Part shown: positions 46,177 to 56,755 of the stretch, one piece after another
How positions within the stretch are numbered: position 1 is the first letter of the stretch
Layout of the letters: the number at the start of each line of letters is the position of its first letter
Assembly: GCF_013114595.1 (NCBI RefSeq)
Contig: NZ_VTXE01000015.1
Span: 1 to 64,000 of the forward strand
Direction of reading: 5' to 3'
DNA length: 64,000 nucleotides
DNA from: Vibrio sp. 99-8-1
Lineage (GTDB): Bacteria > Pseudomonadota > Gammaproteobacteria > Enterobacterales > Vibrionaceae
Notes under the pieces: generated by a model
The model's input: the letters and a program-made list of their open reading frames with translations, nothing else
Databases searched by the model: none
Told to the model about the DNA's origin: nothing
Program-made: the position numbers and the translations under genes

Positions 46177-48060
46177 TTATTTTACCAAGTAGTCGCGTAT
46201 CGACTGTTCAATCCCTTCCGCATCTAAACCGAGTTCGTGTAGCATCTCTTGCTGTGAACCCTGAGCGATAAACTGATCCGGCAAACCGAGGTTTAATACT
46301 GGCTTAATAAGTTTTTCTTTCATTAAGAACTCAACCACGCCAGCACCAGCACCGCCAGCGATAGCGTTTTCTTCTACTGTAATAAGCACATCGTAATGCT
46401 TCGCTAATTCAGTGATCAGCGCGGTATCTAGCGGCTTAACAAAACGCATATCTGCAACGGTGGCATCTATTGCTTCCGCGGCGATAAGCGTCTGCTCTAG
46501 CATGGTACCAAAGCTCAAAATAGCCACACTGGTTTTATCTGTGTCTGGCTTAGCAGTACGGATCACTCTTCCTTTACCTATCTCAAGTGCGGTCATTTGC
46601 TGCTCAATTTTGCTCCCTATACTGGTTCCTCTAGGGTAACGAACAGCACTCGGTCCGGTATGTTTATGACCGGTGTATAACATTTGCCGACATTCATTTT
46701 CGTCACTTGGCGCCATTATCACCATGTTGGGAATACAGCGCATAAAGCTTAAGTCAAATGCACCTTGGTGAGTTTGACCATCTGCACCCACAATACCAGC
46801 ACGATCGATCGCGAACATAACCGGTAGATCCATAATGGCGACATCATGAATTAGCTGGTCATACCCTCGTTGTAAAAAGGTGGAGTAAATAGCGACGATG
46901 GGGTTGTTACCTGCAATCGCCATGCCTGTCGCGAGTGTTACAGCATGTTGTTCTGCAATAGCAGTGTCGAAGTATTGTTCTGGAAATTCTTTTGAGAAGC
47001 GCACCATGCCTGAACCTTCACGCATGGCAGGAGTAATGGCCATAAGTTTGGGATCTTGAGCGGCCATATCACACAGGAAATCACCAAATATTTTAGAGAA
47101 AGAAGGTTTGCTTCCGTTACTTTTTGGCAAACTGCTCTCTTTAGGGTCAAATCGTGGTACGCCGTGATAACCAATAGGATCTTTTTCCGCAGGCTCATAG
47201 CCTTTGCCTTTCTTGGTCATAATATGCAAAAACTGAGGTCCTTTAAGGCCACGCATATTTTTTAGAGTTTTCACCAACTCATTGACATCGTGCCCATCAA
47301 TAGGACCAATATAGTTAAAGCCTAACTCTTCAAACATGGTTCCCGGAACAACCATGCCTTTTAGATGTTCTTCAGTACGACGAACCAGTTCTTTAATAGG
47401 TGGTACACCAGAGAGTACTTTTTTACCCCCCTCACGAATGGAGGTGTAGAGAGTGCCAGATAATACTTGCGCTAGGTGGTTATTGAGAGCGCCAACATTC
47501 TCGGAAATGGACATCTCATTATCGTTGAGTATCACCAACATATCAGAATGGACATCTCCAGCGTGATTCATCGCTTCAAATGCCATCCCGGCTGTAATCG
47601 CACCGTCACCAATCACACTAACCACTTTTCTGCCGAGATCTTCTTTTCCTGCGCTGATGGCTAAACCTAAAGCGGCGCTAATGGATGTTGAAGAGTGGCC
47701 TACAGAAAGTACGTCGTATTCGCTCTCTTCTCGCCATGGAAATGGGTGAAGCCCATCTTTTTGTCGTATGGTTGGAAGTTGATCTCGACGACCCGTTAGA
47801 ATTTTATGGGGATAGGCTTGGTGGCCAACATCCCAAATAAGTTTATCAAACGGGGTATTATAAACGTAATGTAGTGCTACGGTTAGTTCGACAGTACCTA
47901 ACCCTGAGGCTAAGTGGCCACTTGACTGGCTTACTGAATTGAGCAAGTAGGTACGCAGTTCATCGCATAATTTAGGCAGTGTCTCTTTAGGTAATGAGCG
48001 AAGCTCATCCGGAGTATCTGCTAGTGCTAGTGTAGGATATTTTGAAATATCAAGAGTCAT
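46177..48060 (-). CDS. dxs: 1-deoxy-D-xylulose-5-phosphate synthase
   Basis: A 627-residue thiamine-pyrophosphate enzyme that starts the MEP isoprenoid pathway from pyruvate and glyceraldehyde-3-phosphate. The TPP motif runs from [15 protein letters not shown] to [13 protein letters not shown]. The transketolase-like Glu in AEQHAVTLA and the [15 protein letters not shown] segment are present. It is the last gene of xseB-ispA-dxs, 21 bp after ispA. Confidence 0.98.
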   Translation of the reverse strand: MTLDISKYPTLALADTPDELRSLPKETLPKLCDELRTYLLNSVSQSSGHLASGLGTVELTVALHYVYNTPFDKLIWDVGHQAYPHKILTGRRDQLPTIRQKDGLHPFPWREESEYDVLSVGHSSTSISAALGLAISAGKEDLGRKVVSVIGDGAITAGMAFEAMNHAGDVHSDMLVILNDNEMSISENVGALNNHLAQVLSGTLYTSIREGGKKVLSGVPPIKELVRRTEEHLKGMVVPGTMFEELGFNYIGPIDGHDVNELVKTLKNMRGLKGPQFLHIMTKKGKGYEPAEKDPIGYHGVPRFDPKESSLPKSNGSKPSFSKIFGDFLCDMAAQDPKLMAITPAMREGSGMVRFSKEFPEQYFDTAIAEQHAVTLATGMAIAGNNPIVAIYSTFLQRGYDQLIHDVAIMDLPVMFAIDRAGIVGADGQTHQGAFDLSFMRCIPNMVIMAPSDENECRQMLYTGHKHTGPSAVRYPRGTSIGSKIEQQMTALEIGKGRVIRTAKPDTDKTSVAILSFGTMLEQTLIAAEAIDATVADMRFVKPLDTALITELAKHYDVLITVEENAIAGGAGAGVVEFLMKEKLIKPVLNLGLPDQFIAQGSQQEMLHELGLDAEGIEQSIRDYLVK

Positions 48061-48081
48061 AGTATTCAGCGCTTATGGTGG

Positions 48082-48966
48082 TTAGTTTTTGCGCTCGACG
48101 ACGTATCGGGCGAACTCTTCAAGTAATGAGGTATTGTATGGGATTGACTCTAAAGCATGAAGTGCTTCCTGCAATAGAGAGTGTGCTTTTTGTTGAGCAC
48201 CTTCTAGCCCCAATAGTGATGGATAGGTGGACTTATTTAAGTCTTGATCTGAGCCTTGTGGTTTTCCAAGGGTTTCAGTATCGCTAATAATATCTAAGAT
48301 ATCGTCTTGAACCTGAAACGCGAGCCCTAATGCCTCTGCGTAGCGATCCAGTTGAGGAAGTATCGCTTCTCCTGCGTCACCCGCTGCGAGGGCGCCCATT
48401 CTGATTGCACACTTAATGAGTGCGCCGGTTTTATTTTTATGAATGGTTTTTAGTTGGTCTAACTCTACAGTGCGGTTTTCTGCTTCAAGATCTAAAGCTT
48501 GTCCAAGACACATGCCGCTGGCACCAGAAGCCTTGGCTAAAAGCTGAATCATTTTTATACGTTTTGCTTCACCTTGCTGCGACAGCTTGCCTTCAGAAAG
48601 AATAGTAAAGGCTAAGGTTTGTAACGCGTCACCCGTTAATATCGCAGTGGCTTCATCAAACTCAATGTGGCAGGTTGCTTTACCACGACGAAGTTCGTCA
48701 TCATCCATTGCTGGAAGATCATCATGTATCAGAGAGTAAGCGTGCACGCATTCGATGGCTGAGGCCGGTGTATCTAGAGCGGTTAACTCACAGCCTAGCA
48801 TTTCTCCGGTAATATAGACCAGATAAGGGCGAGCTCTTTTTCCTCCAAGCAACAGACCATAGCGCATTGCTTGAATTAATGATTGTTGTTGATGGTCAAA
48901 TTGAGACAACCAAAATTCCAGTTCGGCACTGTTTCTGTTTTGATATTGGGAGTATCTAGCGTTCAT
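48082..48966 (-). CDS. ispA: Farnesyl diphosphate synthase
   Basis: A 294-residue prenyl transferase. The first Asp-rich motif is in HDDLPAMDDDELRRG, the second in QVQDDILD; GGKRARPYLVY near residue 42 is also typical. It makes the C15 precursor for undecaprenol and quinones. It sits two bases after xseB, in the operon with dxs. Confidence 0.97.
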   Translation of the reverse strand: MNARYSQYQNRNSAELEFWLSQFDHQQQSLIQAMRYGLLLGGKRARPYLVYITGEMLGCELTALDTPASAIECVHAYSLIHDDLPAMDDDELRRGKATCHIEFDEATAILTGDALQTLAFTILSEGKLSQQGEAKRIKMIQLLAKASGASGMCLGQALDLEAENRTVELDQLKTIHKNKTGALIKCAIRMGALAAGDAGEAILPQLDRYAEALGLAFQVQDDILDIISDTETLGKPQGSDQDLNKSTYPSLLGLEGAQQKAHSLLQEALHALESIPYNTSLLEEFARYVVERKN

Positions 48967-48968
48967 GA

Positions 48969-49220
48969 TTACTCTTCTATTGATTGAGTATGCTGAAACG
49001 CGTCAAGATTGGCATCGTCGCTCTTTTCTAACAAAATAGAGACACGCTGTTCTGCCTGAGTTAATTTTGCTTGCCCTTCACGTGCCAGAGCAATGCCACG
49101 TTCAAAGTTTTTTAGCGCATCATCGAGGGCAAGATCACCAGATTCCATCTGCTCAACAATCGTGTCCAGTTCGTTTAATGTTGCTTCAAACGTCATATTT
49201 TCAGGTTTTTTGCTTGCCAT
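48969..49220 (-). CDS. xseB: Exodeoxyribonuclease VII small subunit
   Basis: An 83-residue helical subunit (FEATLNELDTIVEQMESGDL, then ALDDALKNFERGIALAR) that assembles with XseA on single-stranded DNA. It is the first gene of the minus-strand operon with ispA and dxs. Confidence 0.96.
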   Translation of the reverse strand: MASKKPENMTFEATLNELDTIVEQMESGDLALDDALKNFERGIALAREGQAKLTQAEQRVSILLEKSDDANLDAFQHTQSIEE

Positions 49221-49516
49221 GATTTTTCTACTTCTAATGAGGTGTTAGAACGTTACCTTAGTGCACGATTAGGGTCAAACGAGAAAGGTTAACAGTCTTG
49301 TAAATTATAATCTTGTATAGTTAGTCAATTATATACCCATTTAGCCTCAGTACGCATGTATAGATTGCCAGTATCGATAATCTATTTCCTTATATATGCA
49401 GGAATGTGCTCTGAGAGGGCATAGAAGGGAAAGAGTTACTTGGAAATTCCTCTATCTGGGCTTATCCTGTAAACGAAAGAATAATTGGCAAAATATGATA
49501 TTTTTCAAACAAATCA
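49221..49516. other. Divergent promoter region between xseB and pomA
   Basis: About 300 AT-rich bases with no gene. It must hold the xseB promoter. The sigma-28 promoter of pomA follows at its right end. Confidence 0.5.
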
Positions 49517-49544
49517 TTAAATAATCATAGAGTATTGCCGATAG
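49517..49544 (+). promoter_or_regulatory. Sigma-28 (FliA) promoter of pomAB
   Basis: TTAAA (49517-49521), exactly 15 bases, then GCCGATAG (49537-49544), one base off the flagellar consensus TAAA-N15-GCCGATAA. It lies about 54 bp before pomA. Confidence 0.88.
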
Positions 49545-49597
49545 CATGACTATTCCCTCACTAACTGCATTCAACTAACTAGCATAAGAGGTGCTTA

Positions 49598-50362
49598 GTG
49601 GATTTAGCAACATTAATAGGTTTAATCGGCGGTTTTGCCTTTGTCGTAATGGCAATGATTTTAGGTGGCAGCCTTGGTATGTTCTTCGATACTACGTCAG
49701 TTTTGATCGTAGTAGGCGGCTCGAGTTGTGTTGTCTTGATGAAATTTACCTTAGCGCAGTTCTTTAGTGCTTTTAAAATTGCGGGTAAAGCATTTCTGTT
49801 TAAAACCGATGATCCAGAAGATCTTATTGCGAAGATCGTAGAGATGGCTGACGCTGCTCGTAAAGGTGGATTTTTGGCTCTTGAAGAGATGGAAATCAGC
49901 AGCAGTTTTATGCAGAAAGGGATCGACCTGCTTGTAGATGGGCATGATGCTGAAGTCGTTAGAGCGGCGATGCAGAAAGATATATCATTAACTGATGAAC
50001 GTCATACCCAAGGAAGTGGTGTATTTAGAGCTTATGGTGATGTAGCACCAGCGATGGGTATGATTGGTACATTGGTTGGTTTGGTTGCCATGTTATCAAA
50101 CATGGATGATCCAAAATCCATCGGTCCTGCAATGGCGGTTGCTCTATTAACCACACTTTATGGTGCCATGCTGGCAAACATGCTGTTTTTCCCTATTGCG
50201 GACAAATTGTCACTGCGTCGCGAACAAGAAAAGCTAAATCGCCGTTTGATTATGGATGGTGTATTGGCTATTCAGGATGGACAGAACCCTCGTGTTATCG
50301 ATAGCTATCTGAAGAACTATCTCAATGAGAAGAAACGTGTTCTTGATGTCGATAATGAGTAA
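49598..50362 (+). CDS. pomA: Flagellar stator protein PomA
   Basis: A 254-residue inner-membrane protein with four helices (about 1-20, 30-50, 150-170, 180-200) and the long cytoplasmic loop between helices two and three that touches the rotor. It starts at GTG 49598 with an AGAGG site. With PomB it forms the sodium-driven stator of the polar flagellum. It shares a sigma-28 promoter and operon with pomB. Confidence 0.95.
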   Translation: MDLATLIGLIGGFAFVVMAMILGGSLGMFFDTTSVLIVVGGSSCVVLMKFTLAQFFSAFKIAGKAFLFKTDDPEDLIAKIVEMADAARKGGFLALEEMEISSSFMQKGIDLLVDGHDAEVVRAAMQKDISLTDERHTQGSGVFRAYGDVAPAMGMIGTLVGLVAMLSNMDDPKSIGPAMAVALLTTLYGAMLANMLFFPIADKLSLRREQEKLNRRLIMDGVLAIQDGQNPRVIDSYLKNYLNEKKRVLDVDNE

Positions 50363-50374
50363 GGAAAAGATGTA

Positions 50375-51361
50375 ATGGAAGAAGAAGATTGCAAATGTCC
50401 GCCCCCCGGCGCGCCATTGTGGATGGCTACCTTCTCTGATCTGATGTCACTGTTGATGTGCTTTTTTGTACTCTTACTTTCTTTTTCTGAAATGGATGTA
50501 CTGAAGTTTAAGCAGATCGCGGGTTCGATGAAATTTGCTTTTGGTGTGCAAAATCGCCTTGAAGTGAAAGATATTCCTAAAGGAACGAGTGTGATTGCAC
50601 AGGAGTTTCGACCAGGGCGACCTGAACCTACGCCTATTGATGTCATTATGCAGCAAACGATTGATATCACTCAGCCCACTCTTGATTTTCATGAAGGGGA
50701 GTCAGATAAAGCGGGTGGTAAGAACAGAGATGCAGGACAACAAACGGGCGGTCAATCTCCTGAAGTTTCAACAAAAATGAATCAGAACACCCAGTCAGAA
50801 TCTGAGCAACAGCAAGACCAAGACCAAGAGTCACAAGGTGAAGCTCAAGCTGATTCTATGGCAACGGAATCCGATGCGTTAGAAGAGACGATTAAGAAAG
50901 CACTGGAGCGAGAGATAGATCAAGGCGCATTAGAAGTCGAAAACTTAGGGCAAGAGATCATTATCCGCATTCGTGAAAAAGGTGCATTCCCTGCAGGTTC
51001 TGCTTTCTTACAGCCTAAGTTCCGACCTTTGGTCAGACAAATCGCGGATTTAGTGAAAGACGTACCTGGTGTCATACGAGTATCGGGTCATACCGATAAT
51101 CAACCTCTCGACTCTGAACTTTATCGTTCAAACTGGGATTTATCGTCACAACGAGCGGTATCCGTCGCCCAAGAGATGGAAAAAGTGGCAGGGTTTGATC
51201 ATCAGCGATTACGCGTAAGGGGAATGGCAGACACAGAGCCGTTAAATCGTAACTTAACGCCGACTCAACGTTCACAGAACCGAAGAGTAGAGATTGGTAT
51301 ACTGCAAGGTAAACCACAATATAGCGATGAAGTTAGCGTACAGCAGCCTGAAACAAATTAA
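50375..51361 (+). CDS. pomB: Flagellar stator protein PomB
   Basis: A 328-residue single-pass inner-membrane protein. The ion-binding Asp (residue 22) lies in ATFSDLMSLLMCFF. A Gln/Glu-rich linker (about 110-180) is followed by an OmpA-like peptidoglycan-binding domain (about 200-310: RVSGHTDNQPL, SNWDLSSQRAVSVA, NRRVEI). It forms the sodium channel with PomA and anchors the stator. The very Gln-rich linker is longer than the rest of the family would need. Confidence 0.95.
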   Translation: MEEEDCKCPPPGAPLWMATFSDLMSLLMCFFVLLLSFSEMDVLKFKQIAGSMKFAFGVQNRLEVKDIPKGTSVIAQEFRPGRPEPTPIDVIMQQTIDITQPTLDFHEGESDKAGGKNRDAGQQTGGQSPEVSTKMNQNTQSESEQQQDQDQESQGEAQADSMATESDALEETIKKALEREIDQGALEVENLGQEIIIRIREKGAFPAGSAFLQPKFRPLVRQIADLVKDVPGVIRVSGHTDNQPLDSELYRSNWDLSSQRAVSVAQEMEKVAGFDHQRLRVRGMADTEPLNRNLTPTQRSQNRRVEIGILQGKPQYSDEVSVQQPETN

Positions 51362-51404
51362 CCTTAGCTGGAGATAAGTTAAATTATCGCTAGTTTGTTT
51401 AATA

Positions 51405-51438
51405 GGGGGAAGATACCTTGGTGTCTTCCCCCTTTTTC
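51405..51438 (+). terminator. pomAB terminator
   Basis: Perfect 12-bp stem GGGGGAAGATAC / GTATCTTCCCCC-like pairing (one G-T) followed by TTTTTC, in the thiI leader. Confidence 0.85.
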
Positions 51439-51477
51439 TGTATAATTTTGCGCCTCAGTTTTATAGCGAATCCACTT

Positions 51478-52926
51478 ATGAAATTTATTGTTAAACCTCA
51501 TCCGGAAATTTTTGTTAAAAGCGAATCTGTCCGTAAGCGATTTACTCGCATCCTAGAATGTAATATTCGTAATATTATTCAAAAGCGAGCCGAATCGGTT
51601 GCCGTTTTTAATCGACGTGATCATATTGAAGTCACCGCTAATAGTGATGAGTTTTATCAGCAAGTTCTGACGGTGCTAACTCATACTCCCGGGATTCATC
51701 ATGTGCTAGAAGTTCAGCAGTCTGAATTTAAAGACATGCATGATATTTATGAGCAAGTACTTCAGCTGAGCGCCAAAAAAATTGAAGGAAAAACCTTTGT
51801 TGTACGTGTTAAGCGTCGCGGCAAGCATGAGTTTACCTCTATTGAACTGGAACGCTACGTTGGTGGTGGTTTAAACCAAGCAGTAGAAAGTGCCAAAGTA
51901 AGACTGAACAAACCTGAGGTGACGGTCAATATTGAGGTCGCCAATGAGAAGCTCAATCAGGTATTGGCTCGCCACAAAGGCTTAGGTGGTTTTCCATTGG
52001 GTACTCAGGAAGATGTGCTTAGCCTTATTTCTGGTGGTTTTGATTCTGGTGTTTCCAGTTACCTACACATTAAGCGTGGGTCTAAAACGCATTACTGCTT
52101 CTTTAACTTGGGTGGTCCTGCGCACGAAATTGGCGTGAAGCAGGTGTCTCATTTCTTATGGAATAAGTACGGCTCATCGGCCAAGGTGAAGTTTATTGCG
52201 GTAGATTTTGAACCTGTAGTGGCAGAAATCTTAGAAAAAGTTGACGATGGCCAGATGGGCGTTGTGCTTAAGCGTATGTTTATGCGCGCAGGTGGCATGA
52301 TTGCTGAGAAGTTTGGCATTGAAGCATTAGTTACGGGTGAAGCATTAGGCCAAGTATCCAGCCAGACTTTGACTAACTTACGCCATATTGATGGAGTAAC
52401 CGACAGCTTAATTCTGCGCCCACTGATTAACTGGGATAAAGAAGACATCATTGATCTCGCTCGCAAGATTGGTACCGAAGATTTCGCAAAAGTAATGCCT
52501 GAGTATTGCGGTGTTATTTCGAAGAAGCCGACAGTTAAAGCGATAAAGTCTAAGCTGGAAGCGGAAGAAGAGAAGTTCGATTTTTCTATTCTTGATGACG
52601 TGGTGTACAACGCTCGGGTAATGGATATCCGTGATATAGAAAAAGAGACCCAACAGCAAGTCCCTGACGTGGAGTTAGTGACCGCGGTTGAAGAGCACGC
52701 CATTGTTCTAGATATTCGTAGCCCTGATGAAGAAGACGATAACCCGTTGCAGTTGGATGGTGTTGAAGTAAAACACCTACCATTTTATAAGCTAGCGACA
52801 AAGTTTGGCGATCTGGACCAATCTAAATCGTATCTGCTTTATTGTGATCGTGGCGTGATGAGTCGCTTGCAAGCACTCTATCTTCAAGATCAAGGATTTA
52901 ACAATGTGAAAGTGTATCGTCCTTAA
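51478..52926 (+). CDS. thiI: tRNA 4-thiouridine / thiamine sulfurtransferase ThiI
   Basis: A 482-residue enzyme, the exact length of E. coli ThiI when started at ATG 51478. It has an N-terminal ferredoxin-like and THUMP RNA-binding part (to about 165), a PP-loop adenylation site [10 protein letters not shown], and a C-terminal rhodanese domain with the persulfide Cys456 in [10 protein letters not shown]. It makes s4U8 in tRNA and supplies sulfur to thiamine thiazole. Confidence 0.97.
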   Translation: MKFIVKPHPEIFVKSESVRKRFTRILECNIRNIIQKRAESVAVFNRRDHIEVTANSDEFYQQVLTVLTHTPGIHHVLEVQQSEFKDMHDIYEQVLQLSAKKIEGKTFVVRVKRRGKHEFTSIELERYVGGGLNQAVESAKVRLNKPEVTVNIEVANEKLNQVLARHKGLGGFPLGTQEDVLSLISGGFDSGVSSYLHIKRGSKTHYCFFNLGGPAHEIGVKQVSHFLWNKYGSSAKVKFIAVDFEPVVAEILEKVDDGQMGVVLKRMFMRAGGMIAEKFGIEALVTGEALGQVSSQTLTNLRHIDGVTDSLILRPLINWDKEDIIDLARKIGTEDFAKVMPEYCGVISKKPTVKAIKSKLEAEEEKFDFSILDDVVYNARVMDIRDIEKETQQQVPDVELVTAVEEHAIVLDIRSPDEEDDNPLQLDGVEVKHLPFYKLATKFGDLDQSKSYLLYCDRGVMSRLQALYLQDQGFNNVKVYRP

Positions 52927-52950
52927 TTAAAAAGCAAAATTGTGATATTG

Positions 52951-52979
52951 AACGGCTAACTTCGGTTGGCCGTTTTTTT
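52951..52979 (+). terminator. thiI terminator
   Basis: Stem AACGGCTAAC / GTTGGCCGTT with a TTCG loop and seven T. Confidence 0.88.
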
Positions 52980-52997
52980 ATGGCTAGAAATTGAGAC

Positions 52998-53205
52998 AAA
53001 AAAAAGCACCGCCATAAGGCAGTGCAAAATAAATTTTTTGACAGACAGGTCAAATTTATACAGGAAGTATGTATCAGGCCACAAGGGTTTGAAGCAAGAC
53101 ACAGTGGTAGAATTCTACCTCAACTCGAAGTCGAGTTTTGCAAACACAACATCGCAACATCAAACCAATTGATTCAAAGAATCAAGCCGTTCAGGAATGA
53201 GCTGC
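52998..53205 (-). ncRNA. gcvB: GcvB small regulatory RNA (about 208 nt)
   Basis: Read on the minus strand: the GU-rich seed region TTGATGTTGCGATGTTGTG, the conserved ACTTCCTGTA and GACCTGTCTGTC segments near the 3' end, and a GCAC...GTGC terminator with eight T match E. coli GcvB (about 205 nt). A promoter TTGCCT-N17-TATATT (-10 at 53213-53218) places the start near 53205. It is divergent from gcvA, as in enterics. GcvB with Hfq represses many amino-acid transport and metabolism mRNAs, and GcvA activates it. Confidence 0.93.
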
Positions 53206-53298
53206 GAAGCGAAATATAGAATTTCTCTGGCTGTCAGGCAATGGACATTTTATAATGTTTCAGATAAAAAAAACTAATGTGTTAACCAGAGGTTATAA

Positions 53299-54207
53299 AT
53301 GTCCAGAAGATTGCCCCCGCTAAACTCGTTGAAAGTCTTTGAGGCAGCGGCTCGACACTTAAGTTTTACTCGTGCTGCAGAGGAGTTATTTGTGACTCAG
53401 GCAGCGGTTAGTCATCAAATAAAAGCATTAGAAGAATTTTTGAGTATAAAGCTGTTTCGGCGCCGCAATCGCTCTCTGTTATTAACCGAAGAGGGGCAGA
53501 GTTACTTTTTGGATATCAAGGATATTTTTAGTGCCATTGCCGAAGCGACGGATAAGGTGCTTGAAAGGCATGAGAAGGGGGCGTTAACGATTAGTTTATC
53601 ACCCAGCTTTGCTATTCAATGGTTAGTTCCGCGGTTGGCAGACTTTAATCAACAAGAGCCTGACATTGATGTGCGAATTAAAGCGGTTGATCTTGATGAA
53701 GGGTCGCTGACAGACGATGTGGATGTTGCCATCTATTATGGTCGTGGACATTGGCCGGGGCTTAAGGCTGACAAGCTCTATCAGGAGTACTTAGTTCCTT
53801 TATGTTCTCCTAAGTTATTGGTGGCTAAAAAACCACTGATGAGTTTAGCGGATTTAAAAGACCATACCTTGCTGCACGATACCTCAAGAAAAGAGTGGAA
53901 GCAGTTTGTTAAGCAGAATCAGATAGAGGGGGTTAATGTTAATCATGGCCCGATATTTAGCCACTCTACAATGGTGCTACAAGCCGCAGTACACGGACAA
54001 GGTGTGGCACTAGGAAATAACGTACTCGCCCAGCCAGAGCTCGATGCAGGCCGTCTGGTGTCGCCATTTGATGAAGTTCTGGTGAGTAAGAATGCGTTTT
54101 ACGTTGTGTGTCATGATAAGCAAGCGGAATCTGGTCGGATCGCGACATTTAGGGATTGGATGTTGGCAAAAGCGGCCAGTGAGCAAGAGGTGTTGATTGA
54201 TGAGTAA
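53299..54207 (+). CDS. gcvA: LysR-type regulator GcvA
   Basis: A 302-residue transcription factor with the GcvA-type start SRRLPPLNSLKVFEAAARHLSF, a winged HTH (AAEELFVTQAAVSHQIKALEE) and a periplasmic-binding-like effector domain from about 90. It controls the glycine cleavage genes and the divergent gcvB. It overlaps the next gene by eight bases. Confidence 0.95.
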   Translation: MSRRLPPLNSLKVFEAAARHLSFTRAAEELFVTQAAVSHQIKALEEFLSIKLFRRRNRSLLLTEEGQSYFLDIKDIFSAIAEATDKVLERHEKGALTISLSPSFAIQWLVPRLADFNQQEPDIDVRIKAVDLDEGSLTDDVDVAIYYGRGHWPGLKADKLYQEYLVPLCSPKLLVAKKPLMSLADLKDHTLLHDTSRKEWKQFVKQNQIEGVNVNHGPIFSHSTMVLQAAVHGQGVALGNNVLAQPELDAGRLVSPFDEVLVSKNAFYVVCHDKQAESGRIATFRDWMLAKAASEQEVLIDE

Positions 54208-54604
54208 TCGTTGGGCTTATTTACTTGTATTTGCCGGCCTATCCGGAATGATGGTGGTTGGGCTAGGGGCATTTGCTGCACATGGACTGAAATCGGTGTT
54301 GTCAGACTATCTATTAGAGGTGTTTAAGACCGGAGTTCAGTATCAAGCATGGCATACCTTTGCGGTTATCGCCTGTGCGGTGCTGATTCGAGGAGTAAAT
54401 TGCCCGAAAGTGCAAAAAGGGCTTTTCAGCGCGTCAATTTGCTTTATCATCGGCATCTTTTGTTTTAGTGGCAGTCTTTATGGGCTAGCACTAACTGGTG
54501 CTAAATGGTTTGGTCCAATCACTCCGTTTGGTGGATTAATGTTTATTATTGGTTGGGGAGTGTTTACCTTCTCTGCCCTAAAGCTTACTAAGGATACCCA
54601 ATGA
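54200..54604 (+). CDS. DUF423 family membrane protein (YgdD-like)
   Basis: A 134-residue protein with four hydrophobic segments and the DUF423 pattern [11 protein letters not shown]...[15 protein letters not shown] and [16 protein letters not shown]. Function is unknown. The ATG at 54200 overlaps the end of gcvA, and its stop overlaps the rlmM start. The order gcvA-ygdD-rlmM is the same in E. coli. Confidence 0.93.
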   Translation: MSNRWAYLLVFAGLSGMMVVGLGAFAAHGLKSVLSDYLLEVFKTGVQYQAWHTFAVIACAVLIRGVNCPKVQKGLFSASICFIIGIFCFSGSLYGLALTGAKWFGPITPFGGLMFIIGWGVFTFSALKLTKDTQ

Positions 54605-55692
54605 AACAGGTAATGCTGTATTGTCGCTCTGGATTTGAAAAAGAGTGTGCTGGAGAAATTCAAGATAAAGCGACTCAGCTAGAAGTGTTTGGGTTTCCGC
54701 GCGTAAAAAATAACACCGGTTATGTGCTGTTTGAATGTTATCAACAGGGTGATGCTGATCGACTAATTAAGAACATCGATTTTCAATCACTTATTTTTGC
54801 CCGTCAAATGTTTGCCATTGCAGCAGAATTTAGTGAGTTGCCAAAAGATGACCGTATTTCACCAATATTGGTTGAGCTGGCAGACAGTGACGCGTTTCCT
54901 GTTTGTGGTGACTTGCGAGTTGAAACACCGGACACCAATGAAGCAAAAGAGCTGTTGAAGTTTTGTCGTAAATTTACGGTTCCATTGCGTCAGGCAATGA
55001 GAGGTAAAGGGTTACTGTATAAGAAAGATAACGCTAAGAAGCCTGTACTGCATGTCTGTTTCGTCGCTCCCGGTCATTGTTATGTTGGTTACTCTTATAC
55101 CAGTAATAACTCTCAATTTTTTATGGGCATACCGCGATTGAAATTTCCTTCTGACGCGCCTAGCCGTTCGACTCTAAAGCTAGAAGAAGCATTTCATGTG
55201 TTTATTCCAAAAGAAGAGTGGGAGACACGATTAGCGTCAGGAATGTGGGGCGTTGATCTGGGGGCGTGTCCCGGAGGCTGGACTTATCAGTTGGTGAAGC
55301 GTTCCATGTTTGTTCATGCGATTGATAATGGCATGATGGCAGATAGTTTAATGGATACTGGGCAAGTGAAGCACCATATGGTGGATGGTTTCAAATTTGA
55401 ACCAGCCCGAAAAAACGTAACTTGGTTGGTGTGCGATATGATAGAAAAGCCATCAAGAGTGGCGAAACTTATTGGTGAATGGATTTATCGTGGTTGGGCA
55501 AAAGAGACCATTTTTAACCTGAAATTGCCGATGAAAGGTCGCTATGATGAAGTGTTGGAAGATATTGAAACACTAAAGCAGTTTCTGACTGATAATGATG
55601 TGAAATATAAGCTTCAAGCGAAGCACCTATATCATGATCGAGAAGAGATCACGGTTCATATCCAGTGTTTATCTAATATCTCTCCAAGATAA
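54601..55692 (+). CDS. rlmM: 23S rRNA 2'-O-ribose C2498 methyltransferase
   Basis: A 363-residue enzyme with an N-terminal THUMP-like region and a C-terminal Rossmann methyltransferase: SAM site [15 protein letters not shown], then [10 protein letters not shown] and [13 protein letters not shown], which give the K-D-K-E catalytic set. It modifies C2498 in the peptidyl-transferase region. It overlaps the DUF423 gene by four bases. Confidence 0.96.
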   Translation: MKQVMLYCRSGFEKECAGEIQDKATQLEVFGFPRVKNNTGYVLFECYQQGDADRLIKNIDFQSLIFARQMFAIAAEFSELPKDDRISPILVELADSDAFPVCGDLRVETPDTNEAKELLKFCRKFTVPLRQAMRGKGLLYKKDNAKKPVLHVCFVAPGHCYVGYSYTSNNSQFFMGIPRLKFPSDAPSRSTLKLEEAFHVFIPKEEWETRLASGMWGVDLGACPGGWTYQLVKRSMFVHAIDNGMMADSLMDTGQVKHHMVDGFKFEPARKNVTWLVCDMIEKPSRVAKLIGEWIYRGWAKETIFNLKLPMKGRYDEVLEDIETLKQFLTDNDVKYKLQAKHLYHDREEITVHIQCLSNISPR

Positions 55693-55865
55693 TTAGTCCG
55701 CTAAGTGAGCAGAAGCATGGTTAACTCTATGTTTCTGCTGATACTGTCTCTCTACCTACATTCCTGTTGTCATTACCTAGTTAGTCCTAAGTTTACCTAA
55801 TCAATTTAGATCGGTATCAAGCGAAGTCAGATAGACTCGAAAGATGGCAGTTGTCTTGGGTAAAG

Positions 55866-56636
55866 TTAACTCGGTTGATAACGAAGATCTTGTAGGTTAA
55901 AACCAAGTTCTATATCCGTTTTTAATGTCGCAATGGTTTTGCATGTTCTGGCTAAGGCGATATGTTCATCTAATTTTTTTCGGTATTTTTCTACTAACTC
56001 TTGTGACTGGTAGGCGGATTCAATGTCATCAAATTGAGTGAGTATCTCCTTTGCTGCCTTGGGGCCAACTCCGGGAATACCTGAAACCTGACTAGAGCTG
56101 ATGCCAGTAAGCCCCCAGTAGTCGGTGAGCTGTTGTGGCTTGATACCAAATTCATTTGCGACAAAATCGGCATCCAACCAGCGGTGTTGGAAGTAGTCAC
56201 GTATTTGCAATGTTGGTGCAAGGAGTTGGCAGTAACCTTTGTCGGTAGAGATAATGGTCACTGTCTCACCGTGCGTGGCGACCTTTACCGCAAGCGTTGC
56301 AATCAAGTCGTCAGCTTCATCTCCTTCCGATAACAGAGAATCAATACCGAGTTTCCACCAAGCATCCTGTATAGACTCTAAGCCCTCTTTAAGTGGTTCA
56401 GGCATGGGTTTACGATTCTGTTTATAACTGGGCAGAACATCAGCACGCCAACCGCGATCTTGCTGATGGTGATCAAATACGGCGATAATATGGGTTGGTT
56501 GTGATTCGCTGGTGATACGGTTTATTGTACGCTTTGTGGTTTCTATTGTTCTTGCGATATCGGTGGGATCGGGTTGAGCAGAGTGGACTCGACGGATAAG
56601 GTTTAGCGCATCAATGATCACAAGATGAATAGACAT
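55866..56636 (-). CDS. xni: Flap endonuclease Xni (ExoIX)
   Basis: A 256-residue 5'-nuclease-family protein like the nuclease part of DNA polymerase I: LVIIDALNLIRRVH at the start, VFDHHQQDRGWRADVLPSYKQNR, then a helix-hairpin-helix in GISSSQVSGIPGVGPKAAKEIL. Xni proteins have fewer metal ligands than full FEN enzymes and act on flaps. It is convergent with rlmM. Confidence 0.94.
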   Translation of the reverse strand: MSIHLVIIDALNLIRRVHSAQPDPTDIARTIETTKRTINRITSESQPTHIIAVFDHHQQDRGWRADVLPSYKQNRKPMPEPLKEGLESIQDAWWKLGIDSLLSEGDEADDLIATLAVKVATHGETVTIISTDKGYCQLLAPTLQIRDYFQHRWLDADFVANEFGIKPQQLTDYWGLTGISSSQVSGIPGVGPKAAKEILTQFDDIESAYQSQELVEKYRKKLDEHIALARTCKTIATLKTDIELGFNLQDLRYQPS

Positions 56637-56755
56637 AGTATTCCAATAAATAACAGGGGCTTAAATCAGCCCCTATTATAACCCTATTTACCGGTTCACC
56701 CAACCAACTATAAATTGGCACTATTAACCTTAACGGCTTGGCTATAGTGTCATTA

